From the NCBI GenBank assembly GCA_026396995.1, contig JAPLVS010000068.1:1-50092 (forward strand): a stretch of 50,092 nt of DNA. Reading direction: 5' to 3'. Shown piece after piece: positions 44,493 to 50,092 of the stretch. Source of the DNA: Candidatus Iainarchaeum sp. (GTDB lineage Archaea; Iainarchaeota; Iainarchaeia; Iainarchaeales; DTGL01). Position 1 is the first letter of the stretch; every line of letters starts with the position of its first letter. A program made the translations under genes and the position numbers. The notes under the pieces were generated by a model. The model did not search any database, was not told the DNA's origin, and was given only the letters and a program-made list of their open reading frames with translations.

Positions 44493-47078
44493 ATGATTGA
44501 ATTTGAAACAGAACCAGCCACCGATAAAGAAATATTCGATTCGCTTAACCCGCTACTTTCGAACTGGTTTAAGCAAACATTCGGCTCTTTCACCGAACCT
44601 CAGAAATATGCCATCATGAATATCCACAGCCTAAAAAACACCTTGATTACTGCCCCAACCGGGACTGGAAAAACACTATCTGCATTTACCGCTATTCTAA
44701 ACGAATTAATTTCTCTCTCGGAATACGGCCAGCTGGAGGATAGGGTTTACTGTATCTATTGCTCCCCGCTCCGTGCTTTGAGCAACGACATTGAAAAAAA
44801 TCTGAAAGAGCCCCTGGAAGAAATCACCGAAATAGCAAAAAAACAAGGAAAGAAAATCAACATACGCGTTGCAGTACGTACTGGCGACACTCCGGCAAGT
44901 GAACGGGCTAAAATGCTAAAAAAGCCGCCCCACCTCCTGATTTTAACGCCCGAAACATTAGCCATAATACTCAACAGCCCAAAATTTATTGAACATTTGA
45001 AAGGAACAAAATGGGTTATCATAGACGAAATCCATTCGCTTGCAGAAAACAAGCGCGGCGTGCACCTGAGCCTTTCGCTTGAAAGGCTGCAGGCATTGAA
45101 TCCGGACATCTGCCGCATCGGCTTAAGCGCCACGATTTCGCCTTTGGAAGAAGTGGCAAAGTTTTTGGCAGGCATGGAAAACGAAAAGGAGGAAAGGGAC
45201 TGCAAAATCGTGAATGTGCAGTTCACTAAAGGATTGGACCTGAAAGTCTTGAGCCCATTGCCAGACCTGATTAACACCACTGCGGAGCAGGTAAGCGAAA
45301 AATTGTACGAAAAACTCGATGAACTTATTCAGGCGCACAAAACCACACTTGTTTTCACGAACACGCGCTCTGCAACCGAAAGGGTTGTGAACCATCTCAA
45401 GGAAAAATTCCCAGGCAAATATGAAGGGCAGATCGGCGCACACCATTCATCGGTGAGCAGGGAAAAAAGGCTCAGCATAGAGGACAGGCTCAAGAAAGGC
45501 GAACTGAAGGCTGTTGTGTGCTCGACAAGCCTTGAGCTCGGCATAGACATCGGTTACATCGACCTTGTGGTATTGCTTGGCTCGCCAAAGAGCATTGCAA
45601 GGGCGCTGCAAAGAATCGGGAGGAGCGGGCACCATCTCCACGACACGATAAAGGGCCGCATAATTGTTCTGGACCGCGATGATTTGGTTGAATGTTCGGT
45701 TCTGCTGAAAAATGCGATAGAGCAGAGATTGGACAAAATCAGCGTGCCGAAAAACTGCCTTGATGTGCTTGCACAGCAGATTTACGGGATTGCGATTGCG
45801 GACAAAATCCATGAAAGGGATTTGTTCAACCTTGTGAGGAAAAGCTATTGCTATCACTCGCTTTCAAAAGCGGATTTCAACGAGGTCATATCCTACCTCA
45901 GCGGCGAATATACCTCACTTGAAACAAGGCATGTTTACGCGAAAATCTGGTACGACAAGGAAACAGGAATGATTGGAAGAAGGGGAAAATTCGCGCGCGT
46001 GATATATATGACCAATATCGGCACAATCCCTGACGAGGCGCACATAAAGGTCAAAATAGGCAATCACACAATCGGAAACATCGACGAGAACTTCCTTGAA
46101 AGGATGAAAAAGGGCGATGTTTTCGTGCTCGGCGGCGAAAATTTCGAATTCAAGTTTTCGCGCGGAATGACAGTGCAGGTGAAGGCAGCGGAATACAGGC
46201 CGCCGACAATTCCCACCTGGAGCTCAGAAATGCTTCCTTTGAGCTTCGATTTGGCCAACGAGATGCAAAAATTCAGGTATCTGATGGAGGAAAAACTAAA
46301 AGCGGGAATGAAAAGGAAAGAGGCAATGGAATTCCTCCAGAAATACCTTTACTGCGATGCGAATGCCGCCGAAGCGATTTTCAATTATTTCAGCGAACAA
46401 TACCGTTATTCCAAAATCCCGCACGAGAAGAGGATGGTCATTGAGCAGGTGAAAGAAGGGGATGAAAATTCCATCATATTTCATTCGCTTTACGGCAGGA
46501 GGGTGAACGATGCCCTCAGCCGCGCGTTCGCTTGGGCTCTCTCGAAAACAGTGCACACCGATGTCATGGTGAGCGTGAACGACAACGGCTTTGTGCTCAC
46601 AACAAACAAAAAAATGCCGATAGAGAACGCATTTACAGTGCTCGAAAAAAACGATTTGAAGGGAGTGCTCGAGAAAGCGATAGGAGATTCTGAAGTGCTC
46701 AAGAGAAGGTTCAGGCACTGCGCCACCCGCTCGCTCATGATTCTGCGCAATTACAAGGGCCGGGAGAAAAGCGTGGGAAAGCAGCAGATGAGCGCAAGGC
46801 TTCTTCTTAGCGCGGTAAGGGGAATTGACGATAATTTTTCAATCCTTAAGGAGGCAAAGCGCGAAGTGATGGAAGACCTTATGGATATCGAAAGTGCGAA
46901 AAAAGTCATCGCGATGGTGAATTCCGGCAAAATAAAAGTGGAAAAGCTCCAGCTCGAAACGCCGAGCCCTTTCGCTTTCGGCATTTACGCGATGGGCCGC
47001 ATGGACCTGATGAAAATGGAATCAAGGCTCGAATTCATCAAAAGAATGCACGAAAAGGTGCTAAGCAAGATAGGCTAA
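44493..47078 (+). CDS. lhr: Lhr-family DEAD/H helicase
   Basis: LITAPTGTGKTLSAF, YCSPLRALSNDI, WVIIDEIHSLAENKRGVHLSLSLERL, IGLSATISPLEEVAKFLAG, VVLLGSPKSIARALQRIGRSGH. Confidence 0.95.
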   Translation: MIEFETEPATDKEIFDSLNPLLSNWFKQTFGSFTEPQKYAIMNIHSLKNTLITAPTGTGKTLSAFTAILNELISLSEYGQLEDRVYCIYCSPLRALSNDIEKNLKEPLEEITEIAKKQGKKINIRVAVRTGDTPASERAKMLKKPPHLLILTPETLAIILNSPKFIEHLKGTKWVIIDEIHSLAENKRGVHLSLSLERLQALNPDICRIGLSATISPLEEVAKFLAGMENEKEERDCKIVNVQFTKGLDLKVLSPLPDLINTTAEQVSEKLYEKLDELIQAHKTTLVFTNTRSATERVVNHLKEKFPGKYEGQIGAHHSSVSREKRLSIEDRLKKGELKAVVCSTSLELGIDIGYIDLVVLLGSPKSIARALQRIGRSGHHLHDTIKGRIIVLDRDDLVECSVLLKNAIEQRLDKISVPKNCLDVLAQQIYGIAIADKIHERDLFNLVRKSYCYHSLSKADFNEVISYLSGEYTSLETRHVYAKIWYDKETGMIGRRGKFARVIYMTNIGTIPDEAHIKVKIGNHTIGNIDENFLERMKKGDVFVLGGENFEFKFSRGMTVQVKAAEYRPPTIPTWSSEMLPLSFDLANEMQKFRYLMEEKLKAGMKRKEAMEFLQKYLYCDANAAEAIFNYFSEQYRYSKIPHEKRMVIEQVKEGDENSIIFHSLYGRRVNDALSRAFAWALSKTVHTDVMVSVNDNGFVLTTNKKMPIENAFTVLEKNDLKGVLEKAIGDSEVLKRRFRHCATRSLMILRNYKGREKSVGKQQMSARLLLSAVRGIDDNFSILKEAKREVMEDLMDIESAKKVIAMVNSGKIKVEKLQLETPSPFAFGIYAMGRMDLMKMESRLEFIKRMHEKVLSKIG

Positions 47079-47102
47079 AGGCAATGGCCAATAAAATGCC
47101 TT

Positions 47103-47723
47103 TCATTGATTTCCTGCGCAATTTGTTACGCCATCCTTGGTGAAGCAGCCCTCTATCCATTGCAGGCCCATTAAGCCGCAAATAATGTAAAGCTCGTTGT
47201 CTGCATTGCCTAAATATATTCTTGCAGTAAGGCCTTCGTGCAAAACCGGCTGGTCTTCAACCGAATCGGCTATACACCCGCTCACGCTGCACGCTTCCCC
47301 GCCTGGAGTCACAATCTGGAGCCTGTCACCAGGCAAGGGCGCCCCTTTCAAATATTTTCCAATTGCAATATCAGAATATGTAAACATTGCGAGGATATCT
47401 TCTTCTGCCAAAGGCCCCTGCCCCGCATTAGTGAGATATAGTTCCACACGCCTTTCCTTTTCTTTTGGGTCAAGGATTTCAATGCCGTTCACATCCAAAG
47501 CCTTGACTTCCGCTTTCTCAACTTTGCCTTCCACAATGTAATCCGCCTGTTCCTCAATGTACTTGGAATCGCCGCATTCCGCAATCAGCATGTTGCTGCC
47601 GCCGACGCCAATCACCTTTACCGGCGCGCTGTTCATGGGAAAGAAAACAAGGAAGCCGGCAATTACTACCGCCAAAATTGCAAAGCCTGCAAGAGCATAG
47701 AGCAATTTTTTGTTTTTGGCCAT
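47103..47723 (-). CDS. N-terminally anchored extracytoplasmic protein, unknown
   Basis: N-terminal TM LLYALAGFAILAVVIAGFLVFF; Cys pairs in the C-terminal part. Confidence 0.65.
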   Translation of the reverse strand: MAKNKKLLYALAGFAILAVVIAGFLVFFPMNSAPVKVIGVGGSNMLIAECGDSKYIEEQADYIVEGKVEKAEVKALDVNGIEILDPKEKERRVELYLTNAGQGPLAEEDILAMFTYSDIAIGKYLKGAPLPGDRLQIVTPGGEACSVSGCIADSVEDQPVLHEGLTARIYLGNADNELYIICGLMGLQWIEGCFTKDGVTNCAGNQ

Positions 47724-47881
47724 TGGATCCCTCCGTCAAAAAGGCAACAAATGCCGCAATATAAACGAAGTTTCGGTTAATAAGCATTGCGGGGCTATTC
47801 GGCTGGCTGAATTCAAAAAGGAAGGGAAATAACGGCACTTTTAATATTATTTTCTAATCAGGTTATTAGCTGGCGTCAAAG

Positions 47882-48634
47882 ATGAATGAAAAGAAAGAAA
47901 TTCTCAAAGGGATGAGGCCAGTTAATCTTGGCCTCTTCTTTGAAAAGGAAAAAATCCTTGCAATCGCAGACCTGCATTTGGGTTATGAGGAAATGCTGAA
48001 CGCGCAGGGCGTTTTCTTGCCGCGCACGAATTTTGAAAAAATCAGGAAGGCTCTGGATGAAATGCTCAAGGAATTGCCAAAATTAGACATAATCGTCATC
48101 CTCGGGGACTTGAAGCACGAGTTCGGCTTCATCTCGCAGCAGGAATGGAAGGAAGTCATCGAAATGCTCCAGTTCCTGCAGAAGCACTGCAAAAAAATCG
48201 TGCTCATAAAAGGAAACCATGACAAAATTTTGGGACCGCTTGTGAAATGGGAAGGACTCAAAATCGAGGAAGAATTCTACATAACCAAGGCGGGTGTTTT
48301 GTTCCTGCATGGGGATAAAATTTCTGCAAGCGATAATTTCCAGAAAGCGAAAACCATCGTCATTGGCCACGAGCATCCCGCGGTTTCATTGAGGGAAGGG
48401 ATAAAATCTGAAATGTTCAAGTGCTTCCTGAAAGGCAAATTCAAAGGCAAAAATCTGGTCATATTGCCGAGCCTTGACTTGGTTTCCACAGGCACAAACA
48501 TTTTGAGGGAAAAACTTCTCAGCCCCTTCCTTAAGCAGGATTTGGGCAATTTCGAGTGCTGGCTTGTGGAAGACAAGGCGTATTATTTCGGGAGACTAAC
48601 GGAACTGCGATACAAAAATATATTAACAAGGTAA
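47882..48634 (+). CDS. Metallophosphoesterase (PdeM/archaeal SbcD-like)
   Basis: ILAIADLHLGYE, VILGDLKHEFG, VLIKGNHDKI, VIGHEHPAVS. Confidence 0.88.
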   Translation: MNEKKEILKGMRPVNLGLFFEKEKILAIADLHLGYEEMLNAQGVFLPRTNFEKIRKALDEMLKELPKLDIIVILGDLKHEFGFISQQEWKEVIEMLQFLQKHCKKIVLIKGNHDKILGPLVKWEGLKIEEEFYITKAGVLFLHGDKISASDNFQKAKTIVIGHEHPAVSLREGIKSEMFKCFLKGKFKGKNLVILPSLDLVSTGTNILREKLLSPFLKQDLGNFECWLVEDKAYYFGRLTELRYKNILTR

Positions 48635-48650
48635 ATGCTAATACTAAAGA

Positions 48651-50092
48651 ATGAAACATGCAAAAACAGCGCTCTTCTGCCTTTTTGCGGTGACTCTGCT
48701 TTTATTAGAGGGATGCACGCAAACAAAAGAAGGCCTTGCAACACTCGAAAGCAAAGACGCCATATACTTTGAAGAACCGCAAACTGCAACCTTCACCCTT
48801 GACCTTTCAAACAACGTGGCGAAGTACAATTTCAAAGACATATCAAATCCGGTAGAAAACTCCAACCTGACGCTTGAAACCCTACACCAAAACTGCGGCA
48901 TAAACCAAATATCGTCCTATGAACCTTCTTACGAAACCAAATACTATTCGGACGAACCACAATACAAACTTGCCACAGGAATCGGGTACCACGTGCACCT
49001 AAGCCCTTCAATACCATGCACAATAACCCTTACTGGAAGCCCATGGCAATTCCAGCCTTTCGCCCTGACCGCAAACAAATGGCATTTCATCGGAACACCA
49101 TACACAACAGTGACAAAAGAACAAATAAAAGGCACATGCGAAACCGCAAACCTTTCCATAGAATACGACGACTACACCAGCGGCTCGCTGAAAACAATTA
49201 CCAATGTCACAAAACTTGAACCGGGAAAAGCCTACTGGGTAAAAAGCACGCAAAACTGCACGCTACAGACAACTCAAACCCCAACTCCAACACCCACACC
49301 AACCCCGTCACTTACACCAACCCCTACTCCGACTCCCACGCCGACCCCCACATCCACGCCAACACCGACGCCTGCACCCGCCGATGGGGAACCTGTTACA
49401 ATTTACGTCGGCGGCGCGCCAGCCCAGTTCAATGATTCCGGGACAGTGAAAACATTGAAACTTATAAGCCGCCAAGACGCAAACGACCTGCAGATCTGCA
49501 ATGTAGAAATGAACGACCTGCAGGGAACTTCTGCTTACCCTTACAGGCTTATCAATGGCGTTCCATTCGGTTTTAGTTTAGACCGCCAATCCGGATTCCT
49601 TGTAGTTGGTGCCACGACGAACGGCTGCAAAATCCTGATATACAGCAAAAGCAATGTGTCATGCAAAGACAGCGACCAAACGGTTTTCATTGTAAACCCG
49701 GATGGCAGCACAAGCTGGCCGCCAGGCAACGACAGGTATACCACGGGCGGAATCGACATAACAAACCAGTACGCGATCCTGTACGTTGAAGACAAGTGCG
49801 CCAAAAGGACAGTAAACAGCAATGGAACCTCCAGATATGACCCTGTGCTGGCAGGAGAGTACGTGCTCGAGATGGCTTGTGTTAACGGCCTGGCGCCAGG
49901 GGCAGTGGAAACCCAGTGCCAGAACGGATGCAGCAACGGGCAATGCAACCCGTGCACCCCGAAAACCTGCACAGACCAAAACTGGCAATGCGGAACAGGA
50001 AACGAACCAAACTGCAACACAACAATAAACTGCGGAAACTGCACAACCGGAACATGCCAAAACAACAAATGCATCGATTCAAACAATCCAAA
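48651..50092 (+). CDS. Cys-rich lipoprotein-like surface protein with Pro-Thr linker, truncated by window edge
   Basis: MKHAKTALFCLFAVTLLLLEGC; (PT)n linker; C-terminal CNPCTPKTCTDQNWQCGTGNEPNCNTTINCGNC; open frame to window end, absent from the ORF track. Confidence 0.75.
   Translation, partial: MKHAKTALFCLFAVTLLLLEGCTQTKEGLATLESKDAIYFEEPQTATFTLDLSNNVAKYNFKDISNPVENSNLTLETLHQNCGINQISSYEPSYETKYYSDEPQYKLATGIGYHVHLSPSIPCTITLTGSPWQFQPFALTANKWHFIGTPYTTVTKEQIKGTCETANLSIEYDDYTSGSLKTITNVTKLEPGKAYWVKSTQNCTLQTTQTPTPTPTPTPSLTPTPTPTPTPTPTSTPTPTPAPADGEPVTIYVGGAPAQFNDSGTVKTLKLISRQDANDLQICNVEMNDLQGTSAYPYRLINGVPFGFSLDRQSGFLVVGATTNGCKILIYSKSNVSCKDSDQTVFIVNPDGSTSWPPGNDRYTTGGIDITNQYAILYVEDKCAKRTVNSNGTSRYDPVLAGEYVLEMACVNGLAPGAVETQCQNGCSNGQCNPCTPKTCTDQNWQCGTGNEPNCNTTINCGNCTTGTCQNNKCIDSNNP
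49272..49380 (+). repeat. Low-complexity (CCN-ACN)n Pro-Thr linker repeat within CDS
   Basis: TPTPTPTPTPSLTPTPTPTPTPTPTSTPTPTPAPA. Confidence 0.85.

Noticed and set aside
49272-49380. CCN-ACN tandem repeat as a possible satellite or CRISPR-like array
   Set aside because: In-frame Pro-Thr linker of a surface protein; no spacers.
1-50092. tRNA, rRNA, CRISPR arrays, transposase or insertion-sequence genes
   Set aside because: No T-arm/anticodon cloverleaf, regular spacer-repeat unit or transposase motif found on reading both strands by eye; a tRNAscan/ISfinder run would be needed to exclude them formally.

Overview
The window is a gene-dense, almost entirely protein-coding segment of an archaeal chromosome. 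Dipththamide synthase (DphB), DUF357, DUF63, NucS, a Trm5-type methyltransferase, Lhr, a KaiC-like ATPase and a split-subunit POR support this; the DPANN-like/Diapherotrites-like flavour is inference only. I see no rRNA, tRNA or CRISPR array. Housekeeping loci: ScpB/ScpA, endonuclease-IV-like protein, MscS, adenylate kinase, Trm5-like, DphB, 2-oxoacid:ferredoxin oxidoreductase (G-D-[CutA]-A-B), dCTP deaminase, DHH phosphoesterase, NucS, enolase, PRPP synthetase, RidA, and Lhr helicase with a nearby metallophosphoesterase. Accessory features: (i) a surface-protein cluster at 0-7.5 kb with two close paralogs, one carrying an M64/metzincin-like HExxHxxG site, flanking a giant Cys-rich/FN3/PKD protein; (ii) an AT-rich AbiEi/AbiEii module at 34.3-35.9 kb lying between an apparent decayed nucS 5' fragment and the intact nucS; (iii) an AT-rich gene at 43.35-44.49 kb with a PD-(D/E)XK-like core, directly abutting an Lhr-family helicase whose 5' end may share the foreign composition; this is my best candidate for an undescribed system; (iv) a possible structured RNA at 24.19-24.30 kb with three consecutive hairpins, one UUCG-capped; (v) several micro-duplications at gene ends (nucS PIP box, porG/porD, porA start, M24 3' end) and two apparent frameshifted genes (P-loop kinase, M29-like aminopeptidase). 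All family calls come from reading motifs in the translations, with no database search.
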